Source of the DNA: Paraburkholderia sp. BL9I2N2
Lineage (GTDB): Bacteria; Pseudomonadota; Gammaproteobacteria; Burkholderiales; Burkholderiaceae
Reading direction: 5' to 3'
Length of the DNA stretch: 64,000 bases
NCBI RefSeq assembly: GCF_004339745.1
Contig: NZ_SMGP01000001.1
Span: forward strand, 2,418,001-2,482,000
The notes beneath the pieces were generated by a model. That model was not told the DNA's origin and did not search any database. It saw only the letters and a list, made by a program, of their open reading frames with translations. The stretch's first letter is position 1, and every line of letters starts with the position of its first letter. Shown in pieces: positions 1-9,494 of this stretch. The position numbers and the translations under genes are program-made.

Positions 1-97
1 CAATCGTGCCGCCGGTCGCCAGGACGACGATGCGCGGCAGCAGCGGCGTGGCGCCTTCGTCTGAAGGTATAGCGGAGGAAGAAGTCGGAGTATTCAT
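1..97 (-). CDS. L-asparaginase, N-terminal fragment (cut by window edge)
   Basis: Only the first 32 codons lie in the window, starting at the ATG at 97 and running off the left edge. The visible protein is a polar leader followed by PRIVVLATGGTI. The ATGGTI block is the N-terminal signature of type I/II asparaginases and holds the first catalytic threonine. These enzymes hydrolyse asparagine to aspartate and ammonia. It is transcribed in the same direction as cysB but separated from it by about 220 bases, so it probably has its own promoter. The identification rests on this short motif; a glutaminase-asparaginase would look the same. Confidence 0.7.
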   Translation of the reverse strand, partial: MNTPTSSSAIPSDEGATPLLPRIVVLATGGTI

Positions 98-318
98 GGC
101 GGCGATTGTAAGCGATGCGCCGCACGCCGCCATGCGTGAAAAAACGGATGTCCGTTCGTTTCGAAGCTGGATGAGACCAGCGCTCTGTGCGCCACGAGTT
201 TGCGTGCCGTTTGCATCAAGGCCAGCCGCCGCCCGCATGAAGTTCACACTGACGCCGCGGACGATCCGCGCGACGCCATTGGCCTTTCGCGCCGGACCTC
301 GATAGCCCGGCGCATTCC

Positions 319-1245
319 TTAAACCGCTTCGCGCAACTGCGCGGCGATATCCGCTTCGTTCAACTGCGGCGCGAACATCTCGATCAGCCGATAAGCGTAC
401 GCGCGCAGGAACGCGCCCTTGCGCAAACCGACCCGCGTCGTGCTCGCCTCGAACAGATGCTGCGTGTCGAGCGCGACCAGTTCCGTATCGCGCTTCGGAT
501 CGTAAGCCATCGCCGCGACCACGCCGATGCCCATGCCGAGTTCGACATACGTCTTGATCACGTCGGCGTCGATCGCAGTCAGCACGACGTCGGGCAATGC
601 ACCCGCTTTCGCGAACGCCTGGTCGATATGCGAGCGGCCCGTGAAATCCTGGTCGTACGTGACGATCGGGAATTCGGCGATCTCGTCGAGCGTCAGATTC
701 GGGCGGCCTACCAGCGGATGATCTTTCGGCACGACCACGACGTGATGCCACGAATAGCACGGGAACGTGACGATATCCGGGAAGCGGTCGAGCGCTTCGG
801 TCGAGATGCCGATGTCCGCTTCGCCGTTGATGATCATCTGCGCGATCTGTTGCGGACTGCCCTGACGCAGCGCGAGATGCACCTTCGGGAACACCTCGGT
901 GAATTGGCGGATCACCTTCGGCAACGCGTAACGCGCCTGCGTGTGGGTGGTGGCGACGACGAGGTGGCCGCTATCCTGGTCAGCATACTGGCGCGCGACG
1001 CGGCGCAGATTCTCGGCGTCGAGCAGCATCCGCTCGATCAGTTGATGCACCGCCTTGCCCGGCTCGGTGAGGCCCGTCAAACGCTTGCCGCGTCGAATGA
1101 AAATGTCGACGCCGAGTTCGTCCTCGAGATCCTTGATCTGTTTCGATACGCCCGACTGCGACGTGTACAGCACGTTCGCCACCTCGGTCAGATTCATGTT
1201 CTGACGCACGGCTTCGCGCACAAAGCGCAATTGCTGAAAATTCAT
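319..1245 (-). CDS. cysB: CysB-type LysR regulator of sulfur assimilation
   Basis: A 308-residue LysR-type regulator with the N-terminal winged helix-turn-helix (about residues 1-60, motif TSQSGVSKQI) and a C-terminal effector domain. The opening MNFQQLRFVREAVRQN and the motif TTHTQARY at about residue 100 are typical of CysB/Cbl proteins, where that motif contributes to sulfate or inducer binding. It is known to activate sulfate uptake and cysteine biosynthesis genes under sulfur limitation. It is the last gene after sbp-cysT-cysW-cysA, 83 bases past cysA, so it can be co-transcribed with its target operon. Burkholderia also carry a paralogue, SsuR, for sulfonates; the location next to sulfate transport favours CysB here. 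Confidence 0.93.
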   Translation of the reverse strand: MNFQQLRFVREAVRQNMNLTEVANVLYTSQSGVSKQIKDLEDELGVDIFIRRGKRLTGLTEPGKAVHQLIERMLLDAENLRRVARQYADQDSGHLVVATTHTQARYALPKVIRQFTEVFPKVHLALRQGSPQQIAQMIINGEADIGISTEALDRFPDIVTFPCYSWHHVVVVPKDHPLVGRPNLTLDEIAEFPIVTYDQDFTGRSHIDQAFAKAGALPDVVLTAIDADVIKTYVELGMGIGVVAAMAYDPKRDTELVALDTQHLFEASTTRVGLRKGAFLRAYAYRLIEMFAPQLNEADIAAQLREAV

Positions 1246-1328
1246 CTTGATGTCTCCGGTTCAGCCAGAGTTGAGTTATTTGAGTTTGATTGAAACACCG
1301 AGTCGTGTTGCTTTGCGCCTGCCGGCAC

Positions 1329-2387
1329 TCATTGCGCCGGGAAAACGCGCAAGGCGCGCGGCACCGCGGTCACGCCGTCGCCGATGGAGAGTTGCAGATC
1401 GCGCCACGCTTCGCGATCGAGTTCGGCTTCGAGCAGATTGCCCTCGCGGCCCGCGAGTTCGACCCGCACCGAGCCGCCCAGCGTCACCACGCGCCGCACG
1501 TCGACGACGATGCCTTCGCGATGGCCGGACGCCTGCGGATACAACTGCAGATCGTGCGGACGCACGTAGGCGAACGCCGGGCCGCTGAAATCGGCCTTGA
1601 TCGAGACCGGCAGCGCCGCGCCGTCGACCACGAAACCGCTCGCGTCGACATTGCCGTGCAAACGGTTGGCCGCGCCGAGAAACTCGTAGACGAACGAGGT
1701 TTGCGGATGGTCGTACACGTCCTGCGGACTGCCCACCTGCTCCACGTGCCCGCGATTGAGCACGACGATACGATCGGCCACTTCGAGCGCTTCTTCCTGA
1801 TCGTGCGTAACGAAGATCGTCGAGATGTGCAGATCGTCGTGCAGGCGCCGCAGCCAGCTGCGCAGTTCCTTGCGCACTTTCGCATCGAGCGCGCCGAACG
1901 GTTCATCGAGCAGCAGCACTTTCGGCTCGACCGCCAACGCGCGCGCAAGCGCGATACGTTGCCGCTGGCCACCCGACAATTCCGACGGATAGCGTTGCGC
2001 GAGCCAGTCGAGTTGCACGAGCTTGAGCAGTTCATGCACCTTCTCGCGAATCACCGCTTCCGAGGGACGCTCCTTGCGCGGCTTCACGCGCAAGCCGAAC
2101 GCCACGTTCTCGAACACCGTCATATGGCGGAACAGCGCGTAATGCTGGAACACGAAGCCCACTTCCCGCTCGCGTGCGCCGACCGTCGCCACGTCCTGGC
2201 CTTGCAGCACGACCTGGCCGCCGTCGGCGTATTCGAGTCCCGCGATCACGCGCAGCAAGGTCGTCTTGCCACAACCCGACGGCCCGAGCAGCGCAACCAG
2301 TTCACCCGGCGGAAAGTCGAGCGAGACGTTATCGAGCGCGACGAAATCGCCGAAGCGCTTCTGCAGGTTACGAACGGTGATACCCAT
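1329..2387 (-). CDS. cysA: Sulfate/thiosulfate ABC transporter ATP-binding protein CysA
   Basis: 352 residues. Walker [10 protein letters not shown] near residue 37, ABC signature LSGGQRQR, Walker [13 protein letters not shown], and the switch histidine in FVTHDQ are all present, followed by a TOBE-like regulatory C-terminus as in CysA. It energises sulfate/thiosulfate import with CysT and CysW. The ATG at 2387 is chosen because it starts [13 protein letters not shown], has a strong ribosome site (AAGGAG) just upstream, and overlaps the cysW stop by one base (TAATG), a sign of translational coupling. The reading frame is open far upstream, but that part overlaps cysW and lacks family similarity. 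Confidence 0.95.
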   Translation of the reverse strand: MGITVRNLQKRFGDFVALDNVSLDFPPGELVALLGPSGCGKTTLLRVIAGLEYADGGQVVLQGQDVATVGAREREVGFVFQHYALFRHMTVFENVAFGLRVKPRKERPSEAVIREKVHELLKLVQLDWLAQRYPSELSGGQRQRIALARALAVEPKVLLLDEPFGALDAKVRKELRSWLRRLHDDLHISTIFVTHDQEEALEVADRIVVLNRGHVEQVGSPQDVYDHPQTSFVYEFLGAANRLHGNVDASGFVVDGAALPVSIKADFSGPAFAYVRPHDLQLYPQASGHREGIVVDVRRVVTLGGSVRVELAGREGNLLEAELDREAWRDLQLSIGDGVTAVPRALRVFPAQ

Positions 2388-3436
2388 TACAGCTCTCCTT
2401 GCTTGAGCGGGTGTTGCTGCGATGCATGCGTTGTTTGCGTTGCGCGTGTTGCGTGTGTTGCGTGTGTTGCGTGTGTGGCATTGGCCGGCGGCGTGACGGG
2501 GCCGGCGTACGCGGGCACATCGCGCGCGGCCGACAGTTCCGCCGACATATGGCGCTCGGCGAGCAGCTTCAGGCCGAGCGTCACGAGTGCGAGCAGAGCC
2601 AGCACCGACGCCACGGCAAACGCCGCCGAGAAGTTGTATTCGTTGTAGAGGATTTCGACGTGCAGCGGCATCGTGTCGGTCTGGCCGCGAATATGGCCCG
2701 ACACCACCGACACCGCGCCGAACTCGCCCATCGCCCGCGCGTTGCACAGAATCACGCCGTACAGCAGGCCCCATTTGACGTTGGGCAGCGTGACGCGGCG
2801 GAAGATCTGCCAGCCCGACGCGCCGAGCACGTGCGCGGCTTCTTCTTCGTCGTTGCCTTGTGCCTGCATCAGCGGAATCAGTTCACGCGCCACGAACGGG
2901 AACGTGACGAAGATCGTCGCCATCACGATGCCCGGCACCGCGAAAATGATCTGGATGTTGTGGTCCTGCAGCCACGGGCCGAACCAGCCCTGCGCGCCGA
3001 ACATCAAGACATAGATCAAGCCCGAGATCACCGGCGACACCGAGAACGGCAGATCGATCAGCGTGGTCAGCAGCGCCTTGCCGCGGAACTCGAACTTGGC
3101 GATACACCATGAAGCCGCGAGGCCGAACACGAGGTTCAGCGGCACCGCGATCGCGGCGGTGATCACGGTGAGCTTGATCGCCGAGAGCGCGTCCGGATCG
3201 GCGAGCGATTCCAGATAGAAACCGAGCCCCTTGTTCAACGCCTGATAGAACACGGCGACGAGCGGCACCACCAGAAACAGCGCGAGAAACAGCAGCGCGA
3301 CGCCGGTCAGAATCCAGCGCACAACGGGCGGCTCGGTGACCGGATCGGGCCGGCGCGCGACGTTCAGCGGCGCGCGCGGTGCCACGGCTACGGCGTTGTT
3401 CACGCCATTCACTTCGTTCGCGGCGCGGCGGCTCAT
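2387..3436 (-). CDS. cysW: Sulfate ABC transporter permease CysW
   Basis: 349 residues. An N-terminal cytoplasmic extension of about 45 residues precedes six predicted membrane segments and a binding-protein-dependent permease signature ([12 protein letters not shown] region, with the EAA loop around [15 protein letters not shown]). It forms the membrane channel with CysT. The start at 3436 overlaps the cysT stop by four bases (ATGA). The C-terminal tail is unusual: after the last membrane helix it carries a low-complexity Ala-Thr-His run encoded by a 9-base tandem repeat, which CysW proteins normally lack. The tail is cytoplasmic by topology and is probably dispensable. Confidence 0.94.
   Translation of the reverse strand: MSRRAANEVNGVNNAVAVAPRAPLNVARRPDPVTEPPVVRWILTGVALLFLALFLVVPLVAVFYQALNKGLGFYLESLADPDALSAIKLTVITAAIAVPLNLVFGLAASWCIAKFEFRGKALLTTLIDLPFSVSPVISGLIYVLMFGAQGWFGPWLQDHNIQIIFAVPGIVMATIFVTFPFVARELIPLMQAQGNDEEEAAHVLGASGWQIFRRVTLPNVKWGLLYGVILCNARAMGEFGAVSVVSGHIRGQTDTMPLHVEILYNEYNFSAAFAVASVLALLALVTLGLKLLAERHMSAELSAARDVPAYAGPVTPPANATHATHATHATRATQTTHASQQHPLKQGEL
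2441..2476 (-). repeat. Four tandem 9-bp units inside the 3' end of cysW
   Basis: Four contiguous 9-base units, read TGCGTGTGT on the plus strand; the first unit has one mismatch and the other three are identical. On the coding strand they give an in-frame Ala-Thr-His repeat in the CysW tail. Because the unit is a multiple of three, copy-number change would lengthen or shorten the tail without breaking the frame. Confidence 0.9.
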
Positions 3437-4335
3437 TGCGCACCTCCGCCGACACCGATCGCCGCGACACTTGCAGCGGCAGGCGCCGGGCCTGCACCGC
3501 CGCGACTCGTGCGGCGCTGCAAATACCACTGCAAAGTGTTGATGAAGAGCAGCATCAGGAACGACACGACCAGCATCACGACCGCCAGCGCCGTCGCGCC
3601 CGCATAGTCGTATTGCTCCAACTTGGTGATGATGAGCAGCGACGTGATTTCCGACTTCATCGGCACATTGCCGGCGATGAAAATCACCGAACCGTACTCG
3701 CCGAGCGCACGCGCGAAAGCCAACGCGAAGCCCGTCAACAAGGCCGGAAACACCGCCGGCAACACCACGCGGCGAAACGTCAGCCAGCGCGAGGCGCCGA
3801 GGCACGCGGCCGCTTCCTCCTGTTCGCGCTCGAACTCTTCGAGCACCGGCTGCACCGTTCGCACGACGAACGGCAAACCGATGAACGTCAGCGCGACCAG
3901 CACGCCTGCCGGCGTGAACGCGATCTTCAGGCCGAGCGGTTCGAGGAACTGCCCGATCCAGCCGTTGCCCGCGTACACGGCCGCGAGCGAAATGCCGGCG
4001 ACCGAGGTGGGCAGCGCGAACGGCAGATCGACCACGGCATCGACGATACGTTTGAACGGGAACGTGTAGCGCACCAGCACCCACGCCACCAGAAAACCGA
4101 ACACCGCGTTGATCAGCGCGCCGCCGAGCGCGGAGAAGAACGTCAGGCGATACGACGCGAGCACGCGCGGCGAGCTCACCGCACGCACGAACTGATTCCA
4201 GTCGAGCGTCGCGGTCTTGAGAAAGGTCGCCGCAAGCGGAATCAGCACCACGAGGCTCAGATAAGCCACCGTGATGCCGAGTGTCAGGCCAAAACCGGGC
4301 AACGCGCTTGGTTTTCGGAAGGTCAACGTCGTCAT
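3433..4335 (-). CDS. cysT: Sulfate ABC transporter permease CysT (CysU)
   Basis: 300 residues with about six hydrophobic segments and the inner-membrane permease loop ([15 protein letters not shown], then the [16 protein letters not shown] block) characteristic of CysT. It pairs with CysW as the transmembrane part of the sulfate/thiosulfate importer. It begins 138 bases after sbp and its stop overlaps the cysW start (ATGA). The C-terminus is Gly/Ala/Pro-rich and looks disordered. The gap to sbp contains a hairpin that may lower permease expression relative to the binding protein. Confidence 0.94.
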   Translation of the reverse strand: MTTLTFRKPSALPGFGLTLGITVAYLSLVVLIPLAATFLKTATLDWNQFVRAVSSPRVLASYRLTFFSALGGALINAVFGFLVAWVLVRYTFPFKRIVDAVVDLPFALPTSVAGISLAAVYAGNGWIGQFLEPLGLKIAFTPAGVLVALTFIGLPFVVRTVQPVLEEFEREQEEAAACLGASRWLTFRRVVLPAVFPALLTGFALAFARALGEYGSVIFIAGNVPMKSEITSLLIITKLEQYDYAGATALAVVMLVVSFLMLLFINTLQWYLQRRTSRGGAGPAPAAASVAAIGVGGGAQ

Positions 4336-4391
4336 GCTCGTTACTCGTTCAGGTTGATGCTCGTGTTGCCGGCCGCCGGGCCCTGGCGGCC

Positions 4392-4414
4392 AAAAGCGCG
4401 CCCATGGGCGCGCT
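4392..4414 (-). terminator. Perfect 20-bp palindrome plus short T-run between sbp and cysT (probable attenuator)
   Basis: Positions 4395-4414 form a perfect GC-rich palindrome (arm AGCGCGCCCA). On the minus strand it is followed by four T. The T-run is too short for a full intrinsic terminator, so partial termination or 3'-end protection of abundant sbp mRNA is the likely role, as seen between many binding-protein and permease genes. Confidence 0.55.
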
Positions 4415-4473
4415 CGGGAGTGACGCGTTGCCGCGCCGCCTGGTTGCCTATGCCGGTTCAGGCATCGGCAGTG

Positions 4474-5514
4474 TTATTGCGGTTGATAGATCGAATCGAA
4501 CACGCCGCCATCGGCAAAGTGCGTCTTCTGCGCGTTGGCCCAGCCGCCGAACGAATCGTCCACCGTGTACAGCTTCAGCTTCGGAAACTTGGCGGTCAGC
4601 TCAGCCGGCACCTTGTTCGAACGCGGACGGTAGAAGTTCTTCGCCGCGATCTCCTGCCCTTGCTCGCTATACAGGAAGTTCAGATACGCTTCGGCGACCT
4701 TGCGCGTGCCGTGCTTGTCGACGACCTTGTCCACCACGGCGACCGGCGGCTCCGCCAGAATGCTGACCGACGGCACCACGATCTCGAACTTCTCCGGACC
4801 AAATTCCTTCAGCGACAGAAACGCTTCGTTTTCCCACGCGATCAGCACGTCGCCGATACCGCGTTGCACGAAGCTGGTGGTCGCGCCACGCGCGCCCGAA
4901 TCCAGCACGCCGGCGTTCTTATAGAGCTTGCCGACGAATTCCTTGGCCTTCTGATCATTGCCGCCCGGTTGATGCTCGGCATACGCCCAGGCCGCAAGGT
5001 AGTTCCAGCGCGCGCCGCCCGAGGTCTTCGGATTCGGCGTGACGATCGACACGCCCGGCTTGGTCAGATCGTCCCAATCCTTGATGTGCTTCGGGTTGCC
5101 CTTGCGCACCAGAAACACGATCGTCGACGTGTACGGCGACGCGTTATCCGGCAAGCGCTTTTGCCAGCCCTTGTCCAGCAAACCCTTGCTGGCCAGTGCG
5201 TCGATATCGTATGCAAGCGCCAGCGTCACCACGTCGGCCTGCAAGCCGTCGAGCACCGAGCGCGCCTGGGCGCCGGAGCCGCCGTGCGACTGCTTGAAGG
5301 TGATCGTCTCGCCCGTCTTCGCCTTCCATTCCTTGCCGAACGCCTGGTTGACGTCCTGATACAGCTCGCGCGTCGGGTCGTAGGACACGTTCAGCAGCGT
5401 CGTGTCGGCGGCGTGCGCCTGCGCCATCACGCCGAGCGCGCCCGCCGCGCCCAATGCGAGCGCCGCGATCAGTTTTTTCGTCCTGCCTGCCAGCCCCGTA
5501 CCTTGGTGATCCAT
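4474..5514 (-). CDS. sbp: Periplasmic sulfate-binding protein
   Basis: 346 residues. A Sec signal peptide (KK near residue 13, hydrophobic core, cleavage after AQAHA) leads into [17 protein letters not shown], the sulfate-binding protein family signature. The motifs [13 protein letters not shown] and [17 protein letters not shown] line the oxyanion pocket in this family. It captures sulfate (or thiosulfate, as in CysP) in the periplasm and feeds CysTWA. It is the first gene of the leftward operon, and the upstream region shared with lexA is AT-rich compared with its surroundings, as expected for a CysB-controlled promoter. Confidence 0.94.
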   Translation of the reverse strand: MDHQGTGLAGRTKKLIAALALGAAGALGVMAQAHAADTTLLNVSYDPTRELYQDVNQAFGKEWKAKTGETITFKQSHGGSGAQARSVLDGLQADVVTLALAYDIDALASKGLLDKGWQKRLPDNASPYTSTIVFLVRKGNPKHIKDWDDLTKPGVSIVTPNPKTSGGARWNYLAAWAYAEHQPGGNDQKAKEFVGKLYKNAGVLDSGARGATTSFVQRGIGDVLIAWENEAFLSLKEFGPEKFEIVVPSVSILAEPPVAVVDKVVDKHGTRKVAEAYLNFLYSEQGQEIAAKNFYRPRSNKVPAELTAKFPKLKLYTVDDSFGGWANAQKTHFADGGVFDSIYQPQ

Positions 5515-5609
5515 GTCAACTTTCTCCGCGTTGTGTCCGCTGAAACAGCGTGTGGTGTCTTTTTACGTCGCGGTCACGTGCACATGAGCGCCAACTGGAG
5601 GCCAGTCTA

Positions 5610-5670
5610 TCGAAGGGCTTTCATCATTAAAAATAATGTTTCTTCATTCTTTAATACGCAAAAGTGGTAA
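5610..5670 (-). promoter_or_regulatory. AT-rich upstream region of sbp, candidate CysB-controlled promoter
   Basis: About 60 bases with a strong drop in GC content lie roughly 95-155 bases upstream of sbp. They contain several ATGAA/TTCAT-like half sites, which resemble CysB recognition elements in other proteobacteria. I cannot pick an exact -10/-35 pair. The assignment is inferred from position and base composition. Confidence 0.35.
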
Positions 5671-5784
5671 TGACAGCTGGATAAGGCGTTGCGACACGAA
5701 AACGGGTGTTTGAGCGTCGCTTGACGGCGCTGGAACGACACCCTTCACCCCGAACTTAAAGTAAAGCTTGAATTGCGCCGAATA

Positions 5785-5800
5785 CTGTATAAAAATACAG
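5785..5800 (+). promoter_or_regulatory. LexA binding site (SOS box 1)
   Basis: Exact CTGT-N8-ACAG palindrome with an AT-rich centre, the canonical LexA box. It lies 28 bases before the lexA start codon and 20 bases upstream of the second box. Confidence 0.93.
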
Positions 5801-5804
5801 TCAC

Positions 5805-5820
5805 CTGTTCATACATACAG
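5805..5820 (+). promoter_or_regulatory. LexA binding site (SOS box 2)
   Basis: Second exact CTGT-N8-ACAG match, two helical turns (20 bases) after the first. It ends only 7 bases before the lexA ATG, so the space normally used for a Shine-Dalgarno sequence is occupied by the operator. Confidence 0.93.
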
Positions 5821-5827
5821 TGGCGCC

Positions 5828-6478
5828 ATGACCAAACTCACCGCACGACAGCAGCAGGTTTTCGATCTGATCCGCAGGGCTATCGAACGCACCGGCTTTC
5901 CGCCCACCCGCGCGGAGATCGCCGCCGAGCTGGGTTTCAGCTCGGCCAACTCGGCAGAAGAACATCTGCGCGCGCTGGCTCGCAAGGGCGTGATCGAACT
6001 CGCGGCCGGCGCATCGCGCGGCATTCGCCTGCTGGCCGGCCCGGAAGACTCGCCGCACCAGTTCACGCTGCCGCACGCCAGCATCATGCAACTGTCGCTG
6101 CCGCTCATCGGGCGGGTTGCCGCGGGCAGCCCGATCCTCGCGCAGGAACATATCTCGCAGCACTACGCGTGCGACCCGGCGCTGTTCTCGAGCAAGCCCG
6201 ACTACCTGTTGAAGGTGCGCGGGCTGTCCATGCGCGACGCGGGCATCTTCGACGGCGACCTGCTCGCGGTACAAAAGCGCAGCGAAGCCAAAGACGGCCA
6301 GATCATCATTGCCCGGCTTGGTGACGACGTCACGGTCAAGCGCCTGAAGCGCAGGCCGAACGGGCTCGAGCTGATCGCCGAGAACCCCGATTACGAAAAC
6401 ATCTTCGTTGAAACCGGCAGTGCGGAGTTCGCGCTGGAGGGTATCGCCGTGGGGCTGATCCGCCCCGGCGAGTTTTAA
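5828..6478 (+). CDS. lexA: LexA repressor of the SOS response
   Basis: 216 residues. The N-terminal winged helix ([16 protein letters not shown]...) binds SOS boxes; the C-terminal S24 peptidase domain self-cleaves under RecA control. The cleavage pair Ala99-Gly100 (GRVAAGSP), the catalytic Ser134 (GLSMRD) and Lys171 (VTVKRLK) are all present, so the protein should be fully autoproteolytic. The start at 5828 matches the family N-terminus; the frame is open upstream, but that part overlaps the two SOS boxes. There is no clear ribosome site before the ATG. The gene is autoregulated through the tandem operators. Confidence 0.97.
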   Translation: MTKLTARQQQVFDLIRRAIERTGFPPTRAEIAAELGFSSANSAEEHLRALARKGVIELAAGASRGIRLLAGPEDSPHQFTLPHASIMQLSLPLIGRVAAGSPILAQEHISQHYACDPALFSSKPDYLLKVRGLSMRDAGIFDGDLLAVQKRSEAKDGQIIIARLGDDVTVKRLKRRPNGLELIAENPDYENIFVETGSAEFALEGIAVGLIRPGEF

Positions 6479-6550
6479 CCCTCTCGCCCGTTCGACAAAA
6501 TAAGAAGCCGCGCCAACGCCGCATCAACGTTGCATCGCCTGGAGAGTCTC

Positions 6551-6895
6551 ATGGAACGTCTTGCCCGCCTGCTGCCCTTTCGCCAGTTCGGTCGTCTGCG
6601 CCATCTTCGCAAGCTGGTGCCCTGCTCATTGATCGAGGCGGCCACGCTCGGCACGCCGTCGCTGTTCGACTCGCCCGAGGCCGCGCCGAGCCTGCCGTCG
6701 TCGATGCCGGCATTTGCCCGCGTGTCGTTGAATTCGGGCTTGAATACGGCCGAACCGGCGCGTCGCGCACCGGTGCGGGTTTATCACGGGCCGTCGCGTC
6801 TGATCATGGTCGGCACGATGGACGCGGTTTGCCGCATGATCGACCGCTGCATCGCCGATGAAGCCAACGTGCATGGGGCGGTGTTCGAGTCTTGA
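6551..6895 (+). CDS. Conserved hypothetical protein downstream of lexA
   Basis: 114 residues, not recognised. The ATG at 6551 follows GGAGAG with a good spacing, which supports translation. The N-terminal 35 residues are Arg/Leu-rich and basic, the middle is Ser/Pro/Ala-rich and probably disordered, and the last 40 residues (VYHGPSRLIMVGTMDAVCRMIDRCI) could fold as a small alpha/beta element. It lies 72 bases after lexA in the same direction and could be read from the SOS promoter, but no SulA or ImuA similarity is visible. I assign no function. Confidence 0.6.
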   Translation: MERLARLLPFRQFGRLRHLRKLVPCSLIEAATLGTPSLFDSPEAAPSLPSSMPAFARVSLNSGLNTAEPARRAPVRVYHGPSRLIMVGTMDAVCRMIDRCIADEANVHGAVFES

Positions 6896-7002
6896 TGGGT
6901 CTTGAAGGGTCTCGAACGGGACAGCGAGAGATGCATTGCGTGGGATCGTTTTCGCGTGGCTGCGGTCCACGTTAGATCACACCTGATGGAGAGTCCCACT
7001 CG

Positions 7003-7683
7003 ATGGCAGTTTCAAAACGTACCAAACGCGGCAGCAAGCGCGGCAGCAAGCGCGGCATGCATGGCGGCGCCACCCGGCCGCTGATCGTCACGCTGATCGT
7101 GATCGTGGTGATCGCCGCGCTGGGGTTTGCTTACGCGACACCGTACATCGCGCTGAACAATCTCAAACGCGCGGCCGATGCGCGCGACGCGCAAACCGTC
7201 AATCAGTATGTCGACTTCCCCGCGTTGCGTGAGAGCCTGAAGGAGCAAGTCGCCGGCTTGCTGACACGGCGGCTTGGCGCGCACAGCAACGGCAATCCAT
7301 TGGCCGCCATTGGCGCGATGATCGGCGTTGCGTTGATCGGTCCGCTCGTGGATGCGTATGCCACACCGGACGGCGTGGCGGCCTTGCTGAACGGCATGCC
7401 GCCGCGCGGCGATCCGGGCGAGCGGCCGCCCGCGCCCCCGGCCGCGAATAATCCGCCGGACGCCGCTGCGACCGCACCTGCGCCTGCAGCTCCCGCAGAC
7501 GGCAACGCGGCCAATGTCAACTCCGCGCCACCGCAACCGCCGCAAACCACGGCAGGCTATCGCAGCCTCAACGAGTTCGTCGTCACGTACCAGCACGGCG
7601 CCGGCGACGCGCGTTACTCGGCGATCTTCCAGCGCGAGGGCGTATTCACGTGGAAGCTGGCCGCGGTCAACCTGAACGAGTGA
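7003..7683 (+). CDS. DUF2939 family membrane-anchored protein
   Basis: 226 residues. A very basic N-terminus with a Lys/Arg/Gly/Ser repeat (residues 5-20) precedes one membrane segment (about 26-48), then PYIALNNLKRAADARDAQTVNQYVDF, the core of the DUF2939 family, and a Pro/Ala-rich linker (about 140-190) before a small C-terminal domain. The topology is probably N-in with a periplasmic domain. Function of the family is unknown. The KRGSKRGSKRG repeat at the N-terminus is encoded by near-identical 12-base units. Confidence 0.75.
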   Translation: MAVSKRTKRGSKRGSKRGMHGGATRPLIVTLIVIVVIAALGFAYATPYIALNNLKRAADARDAQTVNQYVDFPALRESLKEQVAGLLTRRLGAHSNGNPLAAIGAMIGVALIGPLVDAYATPDGVAALLNGMPPRGDPGERPPAPPAANNPPDAAATAPAPAAPADGNAANVNSAPPQPPQTTAGYRSLNEFVVTYQHGAGDARYSAIFQREGVFTWKLAAVNLNE

Positions 7684-7732
7684 TTGCCTGATACCGTCAG
7701 GCCGAGGCGGCCGGTCACGTGACTAGCCCGCC

Positions 7733-8197
7733 TCAAGCCGCCGCTTGCTGCTGCTCCTGCGCTGAAGAACACGCCACCAGAATGCTGCACGAGACACGGT
7801 CGAGCAGCGGCGTATTGCCCGCGCCCATCCACCATCGCGACAAACCCGTGCGGCAGCGGTGGCCGACCACGACCAGGTCGACATGCAATTCATTGGCGAG
7901 GTTGGCAATCTCGTCGATCGGATGGCCGAACGCGAAATGCCCCTGCGCGCTCACGCCTCGCTCCGTGAGCCAGTCCACGCCTTCCTGCAGGATGTCGCGC
8001 GCGGTCTTTTCAAAACTGCCACAGGCCACGTCGGTCAACAGGCCCGCGCTTTGCGCAATGCTCGAACGCATGTCGACGACCGACAACAAGTGCGTTTCCG
8101 CTTTCAGATCCAACGCCAGGTCGGCGCCGCAACGTAGTGCTTTGCGGCCTTCACGCGAGCCGTCGTAGCACAGCAGGATTTTCTGGTAGCTCGCCAT
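7733..8197 (-). CDS. Universal stress protein, UspA family
   Basis: 154 residues. It begins YQKILLCYDGSREGRKALR, the Usp beta1-alpha1 element, and has the ATP-binding-type C-terminal stretch VVVGHRCRTGLSRWWMGAGNTPLLDRVSCSILV, in which the usual G2xG9xG(S/T) motif is recognisable though altered (a bulky RWW insertion-like segment). UspA proteins are cytoplasmic nucleotide-binding dimers linked to stress survival. The C-terminus ends in a Gln/Ala run. It is a single gene with no operon partner. Confidence 0.88.
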   Translation of the reverse strand: MASYQKILLCYDGSREGRKALRCGADLALDLKAETHLLSVVDMRSSIAQSAGLLTDVACGSFEKTARDILQEGVDWLTERGVSAQGHFAFGHPIDEIANLANELHVDLVVVGHRCRTGLSRWWMGAGNTPLLDRVSCSILVACSSAQEQQQAAA

Positions 8198-8485
8198 GAT
8201 TTTTCTCCCTTCGCGCGGGACGCGCGATCTGAATTAATCATGGTGCGCCGCAATTCAGGTTGCAAGGGATGGAAAACGCTAACTGTGCGCTAACTGCCCC
8301 TTAACGACGCCCTAAACAGGTGCGTGAGCCGCCCGCGGGTCCTCCGCGCGCCGATGCCGCAGTGCAAGAAACCCGCTTCGGACTGTCGGGGGCGAACCAA
8401 CAGCGTCCCGCCGATGCCCTAGAATAGGCGGCCTCCCCCGGCCATTCGCGTCATTCACGTCTTTTCCCGGAGACTCGTTCGATCC

Positions 8486-9400
8486 ATGCCCGAAGCCGCC
8501 ATCGAATTTCATCAGGTCAAAAAAAGCTACGGCGAAAAAACGGTCGTCGATGGACTGTCGTTTCATGTCAACGCCGGCGAATGCTTCGGCCTGCTCGGCC
8601 CGAACGGCGCGGGCAAAACCACCACGTTGCGCATGCTGCTCGGCATCGCGGCGCCGGATGCGGGCACGATCCGTCTGTGCGGCGAGCCGATCCCCGGCCG
8701 CGCGCGCGTGGCGCGGGCGCGCGTCGGCGTGGTGCCGCAGTTCGACAATCTCGATCCCGACTTCACGGTACGCGAGAACCTGCTGGTGTTCGGCCGCTAC
8801 TTCGGCCTGAGCGCCGCGCAATGCCGTGCGATGGTGCCGTCGCTGCTCGAATTCGCGCGGCTCGAAAGCAAGGCGGAGGCGCGCGTGAGCGAATTGTCAG
8901 GCGGCATGAAGCGGCGCCTCACGTTGGCGCGCGCGCTCGTCAACGATCCCGATGTGCTGATCATGGACGAGCCGACCACCGGCCTTGATCCTCAGGCGCG
9001 GCATCTGATCTGGGAGCGGCTGCGCTCCTTGCTCGCGCGCGGCAAGACCATTCTGCTGACCACGCACTTCATGGAAGAAGCCGAACGGCTCTGCCACCGC
9101 CTGTGCGTGATCGAGGAAGGGCGCAAGATCGCGGAAGGCGCGCCGAGCGCGTTGATCGCATCCGAGATCGGTTGCGATGTGATCGAGATCTTCGGGCCCG
9201 ATCCGGTGGCGTTGCGCGATGAACTGGCGCCGCTCGTCGAGCGCACCGAGATCAGCGGCGAGACGCTGTTCTGCTATGTCAACGACGCGCAGCCGGTGCA
9301 TGCCCGGCTCAAGCAGCGCGCGGATCTGCGCTATCTGCATCGACCGGCGAATCTGGAGGATGTGTTCCTACGGCTCACCGGGCGCGAGATGCAGGATTAG
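8486..9400 (+). CDS. nodI: NodI-type ABC exporter ATP-binding protein
   Basis: 304 residues with Walker [11 protein letters not shown]-loop [11 protein letters not shown], signature LSGGMKRR, Walker [14 protein letters not shown] and a switch His ([13 protein letters not shown]). The Q-loop sequence and the C-terminal extension with [12 protein letters not shown] are characteristic of NodI/DrrA-type ABC-2 exporters. It pairs with the membrane protein encoded 94 bases downstream. In rhizobia NodI exports Nod factors, but NodI-type ATPases occur in all Burkholderia without symbiosis, so the substrate here is unknown and no nodulation role is implied. Confidence 0.88.
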   Translation: MPEAAIEFHQVKKSYGEKTVVDGLSFHVNAGECFGLLGPNGAGKTTTLRMLLGIAAPDAGTIRLCGEPIPGRARVARARVGVVPQFDNLDPDFTVRENLLVFGRYFGLSAAQCRAMVPSLLEFARLESKAEARVSELSGGMKRRLTLARALVNDPDVLIMDEPTTGLDPQARHLIWERLRSLLARGKTILLTTHFMEEAERLCHRLCVIEEGRKIAEGAPSALIASEIGCDVIEIFGPDPVALRDELAPLVERTEISGETLFCYVNDAQPVHARLKQRADLRYLHRPANLEDVFLRLTGREMQD

Positions 9401-9494
9401 AGGCGCATCGAGACCGGCCTCGCACGCAACGCGCTACCGATACAAAGACACCCCAAAAGGAAGTTCCGTAGAGGAACACCGCACGAGACACGCA

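Noticed and set aside
2387..4084. Very long open frames overlapping cysW, cysA, ssuB, bpt and the MHS gene that would add long N-terminal extensions
   Set aside because: They overlap upstream genes, lack family similarity and ribosome sites; the shorter starts have both.
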